A stretch of 64,000 nucleotides of DNA, taken from NCBI RefSeq assembly GCF_030814995.1, contig NZ_JAUSVX010000023.1, positions 1 through 64,000 of the forward strand, in the 5' to 3' direction. Numbering within the stretch: position 1 is the stretch's first letter; the number at the start of each line of letters is the position of its first letter. This DNA is from Labrys wisconsinensis. Its GTDB lineage: Bacteria > Pseudomonadota > Alphaproteobacteria > Rhizobiales > Labraceae. Below, one piece after another: positions 19,791 to 30,758 of the stretch. The notes under the pieces are model-generated. The model had not been told where the DNA came from. It searched no databases and worked only from the letters and a program-made list of their open reading frames with translations. A program made the translations under genes and the position numbers.

Positions 19791-20296
19791 GGCTTGTCGG
19801 CAGGGACGAGCCCCATAGAGGCGCGACACAAGCTGGGGAAGGTGCCGGCCGGCGGATGGGGGTGGCGCGCAGGCCTGAGGTGGTGTTCGGCTTGCACATC
19901 CCGTTCGTGCAGGGCTTGCAGGCAGCGAGCCCCGCGGACCACACCCCATCCGACCCGACTTCGTCGGGCCACCTTCCCCAGCTGCGTGGGGAAGGCTTTT
20001 GGCGCCTCCTTCTGCTCCGGCTCCGTTCTTCTGCGCTTCTCTTGGCGCCCCATGGGGTCAAGCCCGGCCATGACGGAAACCCTCGCGGCAGGAAGCACGA
20101 CGGCTCCCCCCACGCGCGATCGTCATGGGCTACCTCGTTCCGCCCACCCCGCGGATCGTCTTCGATCGCGCCGCCAACTCGGACAGAGGCTGGATAAGCC
20201 AGAACGGCGGTCAGGCCTTTCGATCCTCTCGGCGTGTTCGCCGACAGGACATGGATGAACGGCCGCGCAGCGTCACGATCGTGCGGGCCGCTCCCT
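19791..20296. repeat. Repeat-rich noncoding region after ftsH
   Basis: About 500 nt without a credible gene. AGCTGGGGAAGGTG (19831-19844) and CACCTTCCCCAGCT (19970-19983) are a perfect 14-bp inverted repeat 125 nt apart. Smaller hairpins are nested at its right end: CCCGAC-TTC-GTCGGG (19954-19968) and CCTTCCCC/GGGGAAGG (19972-19995). A half copy of the BIME-like unit (GGTCAAGCCCGGCCATGACGG) lies near 20057. The layout suggests a decayed composite repeat or MITE-like insertion. Confidence 0.6.
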
Positions 20297-20920
20297 TCAC
20301 GGCATCAGGCTGCCGACCGCCTCGCCGAGGCCGCGCACGCGCTTCACCACGTCGCTGCCGCGGGGGATGATGTCCGGCACCGCCACGCCGAGGATCGTCT
20401 GCTCGGGCTTGGCGGCCGGCGGCGGCACGGCAGCCGGCGGGGCCGGATCGGCCGGCCGGTCGGGCGTGCCGCTGTCGAGCTGCATCAGCACCGGCACCGG
20501 ATCATCGGGCGCCGCCGGTTCTGCGACGGGCACGGCCTGCGCCAGCTCGGGCCGGGTCGGCAGGACCTTGGCCGGTGCGGCGGCGATCCGCGGCCGCGGC
20601 GGCGGCAAGGCCACGGGCCGGACCTGCGCCTGCACCGTGGCCGGCACGCTGCCGGTGACCGTGACGCTGCCGCTCGCCGGCGCCGCCGTGGCGGCCGGGA
20701 CGAGGAAGTGCGTGGCGCCGGCATCCGGGATCGGCGACAGGAGATTGCCGACCGGGATGCTCGCCACCGGACGGGGCGCCGGCGTGTCGGCGTAGCGCAG
20801 ATAGGTGGTGGTGGCCGCGGCCACGCAGGCCGTGACGATGGCCGAGGCCAGCACTTCCAGGATGAAGCGCCGCACGAACAGGCCGAGTCGCTCGACCCAC
20901 AGGATTGCGAGACTGACCAC
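20297..20920 (-). CDS. Hypothetical single-pass membrane protein with Pro/Ala-rich periplasmic tail
   Basis: Not recognised as a known family. With the GTG at 20920 (GGAG about 7 nt upstream) the product is 207 residues. A basic/aromatic N-terminus and a hydrophobic helix (about 15-40, ILEVLASAIVTACVAAA) are followed by a long Pro/Ala/Val-rich tail without cysteines. The C-terminus, IIPRGSDVVKRVRGLGEAVGSL, looks helical. A further in-frame extension to 21082 has no start signals. Composition resembles periplasm-spanning linkers, but no partner is suggested by the neighbours. Confidence 0.5.
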   Translation of the reverse strand: MVSLAILWVERLGLFVRRFILEVLASAIVTACVAAATTTYLRYADTPAPRPVASIPVGNLLSPIPDAGATHFLVPAATAAPASGSVTVTGSVPATVQAQVRPVALPPPRPRIAAAPAKVLPTRPELAQAVPVAEPAAPDDPVPVLMQLDSGTPDRPADPAPPAAVPPPAAKPEQTILGVAVPDIIPRGSDVVKRVRGLGEAVGSLMP

Positions 20921-21126
20921 GCGGCGCTCCACCACTCTTCGCTGTGGGCGCGAGTTAGACCAGCGGTTCGGGGCCGCATTGCGGCGTGGGATGGCCGATT
21001 TCACGGAGAAACGGCTGAGCGGATTCTCTCGAACCCGACTTGCGCCCGTGAAGCGAAGCAGCCCCGAGTCTGCATCGAACATGCAAAATCAGGGAATGGC
21101 TGAAGCCACGAGAAGGCGCTTGGGCG

Positions 21127-22941
<1,815 letters not shown>

Positions 22942-23303
22942 GCTCGAAACGACCTCACGATAAAACCGCGGGACAATGCCGCGCCGGGCGGCGGACCGCA
23001 ATCTTTGGAACGATTTCAAGCCGCTTCAGTTTGCCACGCCGTGGGAAAACGCACGCGGCGAGAAAACCCGCGCGGCGGGAAAACCCACGCCGTGCTTTTT
23101 GCTTGACGCCACGCGGGAACAGGCGCAATTCGTCACAGTCCGTACGCAAGGTCCGTCCTGCGTCGGGCCTCACAGGAACACCCCCATCAATGCCTAGCGA
23201 CAGTCACAGTCGATTGTTCGTGCCGTCGTCGGCCGCCGTGATCTGACCGCGCTAGCGGCTCACCACGATCGGCCGGCGGCGGCCGGTCGAAAGGAAGTGA
23301 GCC
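22942..23303. other. Divergent ABC exporter / mgtE intergenic region with 17-bp direct repeats
   Basis: This 362-nt gap separates the divergent exporter and mgtE genes. At 23036-23052, 23053-23069 and 23070-23086 three contiguous 17-bp units share the frame (A/G)CGCNG(C/T)G-GGAAAACNC, and a partial fourth (ACGCCGTGC) is followed by TTTTT. I found no riboswitch-like fold that I would defend ahead of mgtE. A purine-rich AAGGAAG site precedes its ATG. Confidence 0.5.
23036..23100. repeat. Three tandem 17-bp direct repeats
   Basis: The units begin ACGCCGTGGGAAAACGC, ACGCGGCGAGAAAACCC and GCGCGGCGGGAAAACCC, in exact 17-bp register. They end with ACGCCGTGC and a T5 run. Regular spacing of near-identical GGAAAAC blocks suggests multiple binding sites for one protein, or a small unstable repeat. 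Confidence 0.7.
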
Positions 23304-24707
23304 ATGGAAGACCTCGTCAAGACGCCGGCCCCGGTCGTCGACGCTAAGAATTCGGCCCATGACGGGTCTCAGGACGACGTGCTGGCAGCCTGCCTGGCGA
23401 TGGAGCACGTCGCCGACGTCGTCGAGCTTCTCAACGAGCACGATCTCGAGGACCAGGCCCACGTCCTCGTCCACCTGCCGGACGAGCGGGCGATCGAGGT
23501 GCTGGACCAGCCGGGCCTCGACGATCCGGCCGGCCTGATCGAGGCCCTGCCGGCCGAGCGGGCGCTCACCCTGATGGCCGGCATGTCGGCCGACCGGGTG
23601 GCGGAAGTGTTCCGCTACATGAACGACCCGCCGCGCGGCGACCTCCTGCGCCGTCTCGATCCCGAGACCCGGGCGGCGCTCGACCGCGTGCTCGCCTATC
23701 CCGAGAACACCGCCGGCAGCCTGATGACGACGGAGTTCGTCAGCGTGCCCGCCAGCTGGACCGTCGAGCAGACGCTCGACCACATCCGCCGGGTCGAGCG
23801 CACGCGCGAGACGATCTACGCCATCTATGTGCTCGATCCGAAGACCCGCAGCCTGGTGAAGGCGGTCGCCCTGCGCCGCCTGATCACCGCCGACCCCAAG
23901 GCCCTGGTCACCACCGCGGCGCGCTACGACAAGCCGGTGACGGTCTCCCCCCTCGCCGACCGCGAGGACGTCGCCCGCCTGATCTCCAAATACGACCTCC
24001 TGGCCGTGCCTGTCGTCGACGAGTCGCGCCACGTCATCGGCATCGTCACGGTCGACGACGTCATCGACGCCATCGTCGCCGAGAACACCGAGGACGTGCA
24101 GAAGTTCGGCGGCATGGAGGCGCTCGACGAGCCCTACGACCAGATCGGCTTCTTCCAGATGATCAAGAAGCGGGCCGGCTGGCTGTGCGTGCTGTTCCTC
24201 AGCGAGATGCTGACCGCCAGCGCCATGCAATATTTCGAGACCGAGCTGGAAAAGGCCATCGTCCTCACCCTGTTCATCCCGCTGATCATGTCCTCGGGCG
24301 GCAATTCCGGCTCGCAGGCGACCTCGCTGCTGATCCGTGCCCTCGCCCTGCGCGAGGTGAAGCTGGGCGATTGGTGGCGGGTGGCGATGCGCGAGTTCCC
24401 GACCGGCATGGTGCTCGGCGCCATCCTCGGCGTCGTCGGCGTCATCCGCATCGTCATCTGGCAGAAGGCGGGCCTCTACGACTATGGCGAGCACTGGATC
24501 CTGATCGCGGCGACCATCGGCGCTGCGCTGACGGCCATCGTCACCTTCGGCTCGCTGGCCGGCTCCATGCTGCCCTTCATCCTCAAGCGCGTCGGCTTCG
24601 ACCCCGCCAGCGCCTCCGCCCCCTTCGTCGCCACCCTGGTCGACGTCACCGGGCTGATCATCTATTTCAGCGTGGCGCTGATCATCCTGCGCGGCACGTT
24701 GCTGTGA
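23304..24707 (+). CDS. mgtE: Magnesium transporter MgtE
   Basis: Mg2+-selective channel of 467 residues in family order. The N-terminal superhelical domain (about 25-135) has HLPDERAIEVLD and NDPPRGDLLRRL. Two CBS domains (about 140-265) follow. The membrane domain with five helices (about 290-467) contains the pore motif PLIMSSGGNSGSQATSLLIRA in part and ends LVDVTGLIIYFSVAL. The cytoplasmic domains gate the channel when cytosolic Mg2+ is high. An AAGGAAG ribosome-binding site precedes the ATG. A hairpin at 24713-24739 follows. Confidence 0.95.
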   Translation: MEDLVKTPAPVVDAKNSAHDGSQDDVLAACLAMEHVADVVELLNEHDLEDQAHVLVHLPDERAIEVLDQPGLDDPAGLIEALPAERALTLMAGMSADRVAEVFRYMNDPPRGDLLRRLDPETRAALDRVLAYPENTAGSLMTTEFVSVPASWTVEQTLDHIRRVERTRETIYAIYVLDPKTRSLVKAVALRRLITADPKALVTTAARYDKPVTVSPLADREDVARLISKYDLLAVPVVDESRHVIGIVTVDDVIDAIVAENTEDVQKFGGMEALDEPYDQIGFFQMIKKRAGWLCVLFLSEMLTASAMQYFETELEKAIVLTLFIPLIMSSGGNSGSQATSLLIRALALREVKLGDWWRVAMREFPTGMVLGAILGVVGVIRIVIWQKAGLYDYGEHWILIAATIGAALTAIVTFGSLAGSMLPFILKRVGFDPASASAPFVATLVDVTGLIIYFSVALIILRGTLL

Positions 24708-24712
24708 AATGG

Positions 24713-24739
24713 GGGGAGGCGGCGTTCGCGCGCCTCCCC
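24713..24739 (+). terminator. Hairpin after mgtE
   Basis: GGGGAGGCG (24713-24721), a 9-nt loop and CGCCTCCCC (24731-24739) form a perfect stem six nt after the mgtE stop. It has no T tract, so it is a possible factor-assisted terminator or 3' stabiliser. Confidence 0.5.
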
Positions 24740-24825
24740 GTCCGTTGGAAGTCGCGAGACGCTCCCGCCTTGGCCGGCGCGCCGTTCGATGTTACCCCTG
24801 CGGAAGGCATTTGCCGGGGGGCATC

Positions 24826-25461
24826 GTGCGGACGAGAACGGTCATTCCAGCGGCCTTGGCGCTCCTGTGCTGCGCCTGGCTGACGACACCGGCGGCGAGC
24901 GGCCAGTTTCGGCGCATCCTGCATCAAGGCACCTATGTCCACCAGGGAAGCGGCTTTGCTTTCCCGGAAGCGGTCGGCGGATTCCAGCGAACCGGCATCA
25001 CCGTCTTCAACGACGGCGCCACGGATGTCGGCATCGGCTATGAGACCGGGGCAGCCGGCAGGACGATCGTGACGACGGTCTTCGTGTATCCGGCGCCGGC
25101 GACCGCCGAGACGGCTTCGTCGCGGGCCGCCACGGAAGCCGCACGGAGCCGCGCCTGCGCCGAGCATTTCGTGGAGATCAAAGCCGGTATCGAGACGCTG
25201 CATCCCGGAGCTCGGCTGATCCGGGAGGGCGCAGTGGCTTCGCCGTCCCCGGCTCATGCGAAGCCGGGACTGAGGGCGGTCTTCGAATTCGGTCAGGTCC
25301 TGGACGGACGCCGGCAAACTCGCCGGTCCGAGGCGGACCTTTACTGCTACTTCGGCGGTGAATGGCTGGTGGCGTATCGGACGACGGCATCTCCAGGCGT
25401 CCGGCATGAAGCTGCGCTCGCCCGATTGATGCGTGCGCTCACCTGGCCGTCCAGGCCCTGA
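24826..25461 (+). CDS. Secreted hypothetical protein
   Basis: Unrecognised family. The 211-residue product begins at a GTG (24826) preceded by a run of G. It has a signal peptide (RTRTVIPAALALLCCAWL, cut near ASGQF). The mature part opens QGTYVHQGSGFAFPEAVGGF and contains two spaced cysteines (in RSRACAEHF and DLYCYFGG), which could form a disulfide. The central DVGIGYETGAAGRTIVTTVFV and C-terminal ADLYCYFGGEWLVAYRTT regions look beta-rich. It may be cotranscribed with mgtE (118 nt upstream), but a hairpin lies between. Confidence 0.65.
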   Translation: MRTRTVIPAALALLCCAWLTTPAASGQFRRILHQGTYVHQGSGFAFPEAVGGFQRTGITVFNDGATDVGIGYETGAAGRTIVTTVFVYPAPATAETASSRAATEAARSRACAEHFVEIKAGIETLHPGARLIREGAVASPSPAHAKPGLRAVFEFGQVLDGRRQTRRSEADLYCYFGGEWLVAYRTTASPGVRHEAALARLMRALTWPSRP

Positions 25462-25621
25462 CCACGGCCGGCGGGCGAATAGGCTCCCCGACGACCGCCG
25501 GGAAGGGCCGCCTCGGCGTGATACCGCCCCTCTTGGCGAGCGCCCAGTCGCGGAGAGCAGGCCCGGCGTCGCTGTGATCGGGCTGGTCATGAGACTCGGT
25601 CACAAAATCGTCTCCTTTAAG

Positions 25622-25649
25622 TTGACTAATATTATAGACTATATATTTT
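25622..25649 (+). promoter_or_regulatory. AT-rich promoter/operator upstream of the tau-like operon
   Basis: TTGACT (25622-25627) with TATTTT (25644-25649) at 16-nt spacing gives a likely promoter. Within it are TAATATTA (25627-25634) and the odd palindrome TATAG-A-CTATA (25633-25643), an obvious operator candidate for a sulfur-starvation regulator. The island is strikingly AT-rich against its surroundings. Confidence 0.55.
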
Positions 25650-25722
25650 GACCTGAGGCGGCCGACACCGGCGGCCCGTCCCCTCCCGGTTCAGCGCCTG
25701 GCGCCCACTCAAGGATCCCCGC

Positions 25723-26715
25723 ATGACTTCCCTCAAACTCCTGGCCGCGGGCGCAGCGCTGCTGCTCGCCGCCCATGCCCAAGCCGCCGAGACCGTGCGC
25801 ATCGGCTATCAGACCGCGCCGGATCCTTCGCAGGTGGCGATCGTCGACGGCGAGTACGACAAGGCGACGGGCGCCAAGATCGAATGGCGCAAGTTCGATT
25901 CCGGCGCCGGCGTCATCGCCGCCCTCGCCTCCGGCGGCATCGACATCGGCTATGCCGGCTCGAGCCCGCTCGCCGCCGGCGTCACCCGCGGCGCGCCGAT
26001 CCAGGCCTTCCTCATCGCCGGCCTGATCGGCGAGGCCGAGGCGCTCGCCGTGCGCAACGGCTCCGGCATCCAGGAGCCCAAGGACCTCGTCGGCAAGAAG
26101 GTCGCCGTGCCCTTCGTGTCGACGACGCATTACAGCCTGCTGTTCGCCCTCAAGCACTGGGGCATCGATCCCGCTGAGGTCAACATCCTCAACCTGCAGC
26201 CGCCGGAGATCGCCGCTGCCTTCGCCCGCGGCGACATCGACGCCACCTATGTCTGGGATCCCGCCCTGGCCAGCGCCAAGAAGACCGGCAAGGTGCTGAT
26301 CACCTCGGCCGAGGTCGCCAAGCTCGGCGGCCCGACCTTCGTCGCCTGGATCGCCCGCGACGATTTCGCCAAGGCCCATCCCGACATCGTCACCGCCTTC
26401 ACCAAGGTGACGCTGGCCGCCTTCGCCCGCTACCGCGGGGATCCCGCCGCCTACGGGCCGGGCACGGCGCTGGCCAAGAAGATCGCCGACTTCACCGGCG
26501 CCAAGCCGGAGGAGGTCTCCGAGCAGGTCGCCGGCAACTATTATCCCCTTGCCGACGAGCAGGCCTCCGACCAGCTCCTCGGCAAGGGCACGGCCGAGGC
26601 GATCGCCGCCACCTCCGCCTTCCTGAAGGACCAGAAGAAGGTCGACGCCCTGCTGCCGGACTATCGCCCCACGGCGACGGCCGCGTTCGTCAAGGCCGCC
26701 GCCGCGGTCAACTGA
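25723..26715 (+). CDS. tauA: Taurine-type sulfonate ABC transporter, periplasmic binding protein
   Basis: Periplasmic receptor of 330 residues. It keeps long stretches known from E. coli Tau[71 protein letters not shown]. The signal peptide is cut near AQAAE. The resemblance favours taurine or a close aliphatic sulfonate as ligand. It is followed by a strong hairpin (26722-26750), then tauB. The upstream AT-rich operator suggests control by sulfur supply. Substrate is inferred from family resemblance. Confidence 0.88.
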   Translation: MTSLKLLAAGAALLLAAHAQAAETVRIGYQTAPDPSQVAIVDGEYDKATGAKIEWRKFDSGAGVIAALASGGIDIGYAGSSPLAAGVTRGAPIQAFLIAGLIGEAEALAVRNGSGIQEPKDLVGKKVAVPFVSTTHYSLLFALKHWGIDPAEVNILNLQPPEIAAAFARGDIDATYVWDPALASAKKTGKVLITSAEVAKLGGPTFVAWIARDDFAKAHPDIVTAFTKVTLAAFARYRGDPAAYGPGTALAKKIADFTGAKPEEVSEQVAGNYYPLADEQASDQLLGKGTAEAIAATSAFLKDQKKVDALLPDYRPTATAAFVKAAAAVN

Positions 26716-26721
26716 GCCGAA

Positions 26722-26750
26722 GGCGGCGCGCCGCAGTCCGGCGCGCCGCC
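26722..26750 (+). promoter_or_regulatory. Intercistronic hairpin between tauA and tauB
   Basis: GGCGGCGCGCC (26722-26732), a 7-nt loop and GGCGCGCCGCC (26740-26750) make a perfect 11-bp GC stem without a T tract. Position directly after the binding-protein gene suggests mRNA stabilisation or partial termination favouring tauA. Confidence 0.75.
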
Positions 26751-26768
26751 CCTGCCGGAAGGATCTGC

Positions 26769-27563
26769 ATGTCCAGTCTCGAGGTCCGCGATGTCGTCGT
26801 CCGCTACGACGCCGCCGCCGGCGCGGTCACCGCGCTCGACCACGTCTCCCTGTCGATCGCGCCCGGCGAGTTCGTCGTGGCGCTCGGCGCCTCCGGCTGC
26901 GGCAAGACCACGCTGCTCAACCTGATGGCCGGCTTCCTCAGCCCGACCAGCGGCACCGTGAGCCTCGACGGGCACGCCGTCACGGGCCCGGGCGCCGACC
27001 GCGGCGTGGTGTTCCAGCACGGCGCGCTGCTGCCCTGGCTCGACGTCATCGACAATGTCGCCTTCGGCCTCCGCCTGCGCGGCGTGCCCGAGGCCGAGCG
27101 GCGCGAGCGCGCCCGGGCCATGCTGCGGCTGGTCGGCCTGGACGGCGTCGAAACTCGGCGCATCTGGCAGCTCTCCGGCGGCATGCGCCAGCGCGTCGGC
27201 GTGGCGCGGGCGCTCACCGCCGATCCCGACTTCCTCTTGATGGACGAGCCGCTCGGCGCCCTCGACGCCCTGACCCGCGAGCAGATGCAGGAGCTGATCC
27301 TCGACATCTGGGGCCGGACGCGCAAGGGCGTCTTCTTCATCACCCACGGCATCGAGGAGGCGGTATTCCTGGCGAGCCGCCTCCTGGTGATGTCGCCGCG
27401 GCCGGGACGCGTCGTCGCCTCGATCCCGCTCGATTTCGGGCGCCGCTACGCCGCCGGCGAGAGGCCGGACGCCCTCAAGGCCGACCCGCGCTTCCTAACG
27501 ACGCGCGAGCGGGTCAAGGCGCTGATCTTCTCCCATCGCCAGCCCCTGGAGACCGCGGCATGA
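26769..27563 (+). CDS. tauB: Taurine-type sulfonate ABC transporter ATPase
   Basis: Importer ATPase, 264 residues, of the nitrate/sulfonate/taurine subfamily. Walker A is GASGCGKTT, the Q-loop [13 protein letters not shown], the signature [15 protein letters not shown], Walker [13 protein letters not shown] and the H-loop ITHGIEEA. The PWLDV stretch and the C-terminal MSPRPGRV are typical of the group. It overlaps tauC by 4 nt (ATGA). Confidence 0.92.
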   Translation: MSSLEVRDVVVRYDAAAGAVTALDHVSLSIAPGEFVVALGASGCGKTTLLNLMAGFLSPTSGTVSLDGHAVTGPGADRGVVFQHGALLPWLDVIDNVAFGLRLRGVPEAERRERARAMLRLVGLDGVETRRIWQLSGGMRQRVGVARALTADPDFLLMDEPLGALDALTREQMQELILDIWGRTRKGVFFITHGIEEAVFLASRLLVMSPRPGRVVASIPLDFGRRYAAGERPDALKADPRFLTTRERVKALIFSHRQPLETAA

Positions 27564-28402
27564 GCGAGGCGACCGCATCCGCGCCGGATCTGGCGCCGGC
27601 CGCCCGGCCGGGGCGCCGCCGTTTCGCTTTTCCCCGGCCGACGCGCATGGTGGGCACCGCCATCGCCACGTTCCTGGTGCTGATCGCCCTGTGGTGGCTC
27701 GCCGCCAGCCTCGAGGTCGTGCCGGCCCTGTTCCTGCCCTCGCCCGGCGCGGTGCTGGCCAAGGCGGTGCTGGTGTCGACCGATGGCTTCGAGGGCGCCA
27801 CCCTGCTGCAGCATCTGGTGGCCAGCGTCTGCCGGGTGGCCGTGGCCCTCGCCGCCGCGGCCGTCACCGGCGTCGCCGTCGGCTTTGCCATCAACCTCAA
27901 CCAGACCGCCCGCGGCATCCTCGAGCCGCTGCTCGAATTCTACCGGCCGATCCCGCCGCTCGCCTATCTGCCGCTGGTGATCATCTGGTTCGGCATCGGC
28001 GAGTTCGCCAAGGTGCTGGTGATCTATCTCGGCATCTTGCCGTCCATCGTCATCGCCACCACCGACGGGCTGCGCTCGGTCGCCCAGGACAAGATCCATG
28101 CGGCGCGCTCGCTCGGCGCGACCCGGGGCCAGGTGGTGCGGCTCGTGCTCCTGCCCCATGCGCTGCCGAGCATCCTCACCGGCATCCGCATCGGCCTCGG
28201 CACGGGCTGGGCGACGCTGGTGGCGGCCGAGCTGATCGCCGCCACGCAAGGCCTCGGCTTCATGATCAAGGGCGCGGCGGATTTCCTCGTCACCGACGTC
28301 GTCATCCTCGGCATCATCGTCATCGCCCTGGTCTCGATCGGCATGGAGCTGGCGCTGCGCCTGCTCCAGCGCATGATCGTGCCCTGGCAAGGCCACGACT
28401 GA
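27560..28402 (+). CDS. tauC: Taurine-type sulfonate ABC transporter permease
   Basis: Inner-membrane permease of 280 residues with about six TM helices. The family motif [19 protein letters not shown] and the EAA loop [19 protein letters not shown] are present. It is coupled to tauB by a 4-nt overlap and followed 21 nt later by the RidA gene. In E. coli the next gene is tauD, a 2-oxoglutarate dioxygenase; here that place is taken by ridA and a flavoprotein-ferredoxin set. Confidence 0.92.
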   Translation: MSEATASAPDLAPAARPGRRRFAFPRPTRMVGTAIATFLVLIALWWLAASLEVVPALFLPSPGAVLAKAVLVSTDGFEGATLLQHLVASVCRVAVALAAAAVTGVAVGFAINLNQTARGILEPLLEFYRPIPPLAYLPLVIIWFGIGEFAKVLVIYLGILPSIVIATTDGLRSVAQDKIHAARSLGATRGQVVRLVLLPHALPSILTGIRIGLGTGWATLVAAELIAATQGLGFMIKGAADFLVTDVVILGIIVIALVSIGMELALRLLQRMIVPWQGHD

Positions 28403-28423
28403 GCCTCCACAGCGAGACAACCG

Positions 28424-28825
28424 ATGATCCAGCGCCATTTCGTCGCCGCCGCGCCGCCGCCGCCCAAGGGCGTCAAGTACCACCATGCCAGCGCCGCGGC
28501 CGGCTGGCTCCACGTCACCGGCCAGCTTCCCACCGATCCCGCCGCGCCGGACGCGCCCTTTCCCGAGGGCATCGAGGCGCAGACCGCGCAGACCTTCCGC
28601 AATCTCGCCACCATCGTCGAGGCCGCCGGCTATTCCTTTGCCGACACCGTGTTCGCACGCATCTACCTCAGCGACTTCGACCGCGACTATGACGGCCTGA
28701 ACCGGGCCTTCTACCGCGTGTTCACCGACGAGGCGGCCGTGCCCTCGCGCACCACGGTGGGCGTCGCCAGGCTCGGGCGCGGCGCCCTGGTCGAGATCGA
28801 CCTCGTGCTCCATCGCGAGCCCTGA
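28424..28825 (+). CDS. RidA/YjgF-family imine or enamine deaminase
   Basis: Product of 133 residues with the RidA fold: GWLHVTGQLP near the N-terminus, then the helix TAQTFRNLATIVEAAG and the C-terminal PSRTTVGVARLGRGALVEIDL. Arg109 and Glu124 correspond to the substrate-binding Arg and acidic residue of deaminating RidA proteins, so activity is likely. RidA proteins hydrolyse reactive imines made by amine or amino-acid oxidation. Its position between transporter and oxidoreductases suggests that the pathway passes through an imine. The stop overlaps the next start (TGATG). Confidence 0.88.
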   Translation: MIQRHFVAAAPPPPKGVKYHHASAAAGWLHVTGQLPTDPAAPDAPFPEGIEAQTAQTFRNLATIVEAAGYSFADTVFARIYLSDFDRDYDGLNRAFYRVFTDEAAVPSRTTVGVARLGRGALVEIDLVLHREP

Positions 28826-30387
28826 TGCCCCGCCCCTCGCAGATGGCGGCCGAGATCGACCTCGCCGCCGACGTCCTGGTCCTCGGCGGCGGCCCGGCCG
28901 GCGCCTGGGCGGCGCTCGCCGCGGCCGAGGCCGGCGCCCGCGTCGTCCTCGCCGACAAGGGCCGGGTCGGCACCAGCGGCGCCAGCGCCGCCGCCAACAC
29001 CGCCGTCATCGCAGCGCCGGATGCCGCCACCCGCGCCGTGGTGATGGAGCGCCGCCTCGCCCGGGGCTTCGGCCTGGTGCAGGCGGAGACGGTCGAGCGC
29101 GTCCTCGACGAGGCCCATGGCCGCCTGCTCGACCTCGGCGCGTGGGGCTACGCCTTCGCGCGCGACGATGCCGGCGCGATCTATCGTGGCACCTTGCGCG
29201 GACCGGACTACCTCCAGCTCCTGCGCCGGCGGCTGCACAAGGCCGGCGTGCGCATCCTCGACCACAGCCCGGCGCTCGCCCTCATCGGCGACCGCGCGGG
29301 CGCGGCCGGCGCCTGGGGCGTCGCCCGGGCCGGGGGCGCGCGCTGGCGCGTGCGGGCCGGCGCGGTGGTGATCGCCACCGGCGGCTGCGCCTTCCGCAGC
29401 AAGGCGCTCGGCACCCACGGCCTCACCGGCGACGGGCTCCTGATGGCCGCCGAGCTCGGCGCCACGCTCTCGGGCATGGAGTTCTCCGGGCAGTACGGCA
29501 TCTCCCACGTCGCGGCGACCGTCACCAAGAACCTGATCTATGGCTGGGCCAGCTTCACCGACGCGACCGGCCGCCGCCTCGAGGGCGAGGACCCCTTCGA
29601 GATCCTGGCGCGCCACCTCCCCGAGGGCCCGGTCTATGCGATGATCGACCGGGCCTCCCCGGCGATCCGCGAAGGGTTGCGCCGCGGCCAGCCCAACATC
29701 TTCCTGCCGCTCGACCGCCTCGGCATCGATCCCTTCACCGAGCGCTTCCCCGTGACGCTGCGCTACGAAGGCACGGTGCGCGGCGTCGGCGGCCTGAGCA
29801 TCGACCCGCGCGGCGCCACCGGCGTTCCCGGCCTTTTCGCCGCCGGCGATGCTGCCTCCCGCGAGAGCCTGGTCGGCGCCACCAGCGGCGGCGGCGGCCC
29901 GAACGCCACCTGGGCCATCGCCTCGGGATGCTGGGCCGGAGCCGCCGCAGCAGCCTTCGCGGCCGGCACCGATGCCCGTCCGGACGGCGGGCCGGTAGCG
30001 GAGATGCCGCTCCTCGACGATGCCGGGCTGGCCGAGGGCCTTCGCCTGGTGCAGGACGAGCTGTTCCCGGTCGAGCGCAATTTCATCCGCGACGGCGCGG
30101 CGATGCGCGGCGCCCGCCAGCGCCTCGGCGAGGGCTGGCGACGGCTGCGCCGGGCCGGGCGCGCGCCGGCGGCCGGGCTCGACGCCGCTCGCCTGCTGCG
30201 CGGCCGCGAGCTCGCCGCCATCACGGCGACGGCGCGCTGGATCAATGCCGCCGCCCTGGCGCGGACAGAATCGCGCGGCATTCATCGCCGCCGCGACTGC
30301 GCCGCGACCGACCCGGCGCAGGCGCGATCCCTTTCCGTCAGCGGCCTCGACCATCCCGTGGCCACCAAGTCCGAGGCCGTGCGATGA
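28825..30387 (+). CDS. FAD-dependent oxidoreductase of the AprA / fumarate reductase flavoprotein superfamily
   Basis: Product of 520 residues. The Rossmann motif GGGPAGAWAAL begins at about residue 21, a TSGASAAANTAV segment at about 50, and the C-terminal FAD-contact motif GLFAAGDAASRESLVGATSGGG at about 340 in part. The fold is that of SdhA/FrdA, L-aspartate oxidase and AprA. The immediate coupling to a dicluster ferredoxin recalls AprAB, but no sulfate-activation genes lie nearby. I infer a dehydrogenase acting on the imported sulfonate or a derivative, passing electrons to the ferredoxin. It overlaps both neighbours (TGATG and ATGA). Confidence 0.8.
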   Translation: MPRPSQMAAEIDLAADVLVLGGGPAGAWAALAAAEAGARVVLADKGRVGTSGASAAANTAVIAAPDAATRAVVMERRLARGFGLVQAETVERVLDEAHGRLLDLGAWGYAFARDDAGAIYRGTLRGPDYLQLLRRRLHKAGVRILDHSPALALIGDRAGAAGAWGVARAGGARWRVRAGAVVIATGGCAFRSKALGTHGLTGDGLLMAAELGATLSGMEFSGQYGISHVAATVTKNLIYGWASFTDATGRRLEGEDPFEILARHLPEGPVYAMIDRASPAIREGLRRGQPNIFLPLDRLGIDPFTERFPVTLRYEGTVRGVGGLSIDPRGATGVPGLFAAGDAASRESLVGATSGGGGPNATWAIASGCWAGAAAAAFAAGTDARPDGGPVAEMPLLDDAGLAEGLRLVQDELFPVERNFIRDGAAMRGARQRLGEGWRRLRRAGRAPAAGLDAARLLRGRELAAITATARWINAAALARTESRGIHRRRDCAATDPAQARSLSVSGLDHPVATKSEAVR

Positions 30388-30758
30388 TCGAGCTCGTCAG
30401 CGCCGCGCGCTGCATCCGCTGCGATTCCTGCGTCGATGCCTGCCCCGACCACGTCTTCGATGCCGTGCCCGGCGGCGTCCCGGTGATCGCCCGGCTCGAC
30501 GACTGCCAGACCTGCTTCCTGTGCGAGCTCTACTGCCCGGTCGACGCGCTCTATGTCTCGCCCCTGAAGGACGATCGCGAGAAGGTCGACGAGGCGGCCC
30601 TGATCGCCTCCGGCACGCTCGGCAGCTATCGCCGGGCGCTTGGCTGGCGCGGCATCAAGGCGGCCGGCACCGAGGGCGACCTCAGCCACCGGCTGTTCGA
30701 GCCCGACGGCACGCCGCATGCGGCGAGCGCCGCCCTGTTCGCCGGCGGCGAGCCATGA
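30384..30758 (+). CDS. 2x[4Fe-4S] ferredoxin-family protein
   Basis: Product of 124 residues with two complete cluster motifs, C10-x2-C13-x2-C16-x3-C20-P and C41-x2-C44-x2-C47-x3-C51-P. A 70-residue C-terminal tail beyond the ferredoxin fold could dock onto the flavoprotein, like the tail of AprB. It should carry electrons between the flavoprotein (upstream) and the FAD/NAD(P) protein (downstream). It overlaps both neighbours by 4 nt, so equal expression of the three is likely. Confidence 0.88.
   Translation: MIELVSAARCIRCDSCVDACPDHVFDAVPGGVPVIARLDDCQTCFLCELYCPVDALYVSPLKDDREKVDEAALIASGTLGSYRRALGWRGIKAAGTEGDLSHRLFEPDGTPHAASAALFAGGEP

Noticed and set aside
23190-23303. Mg2+ riboswitch in the mgtE leader
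   Set aside because: I could not find an M-box-like or other defensible fold within the short leader.
28825-30758. Flavoprotein plus ferredoxin as true dissimilatory AprAB
   Set aside because: No ATP sulfurylase, Dsr or Qmo genes accompany them, and coupling to tauABC and ridA points to sulfonate or amine oxidation.
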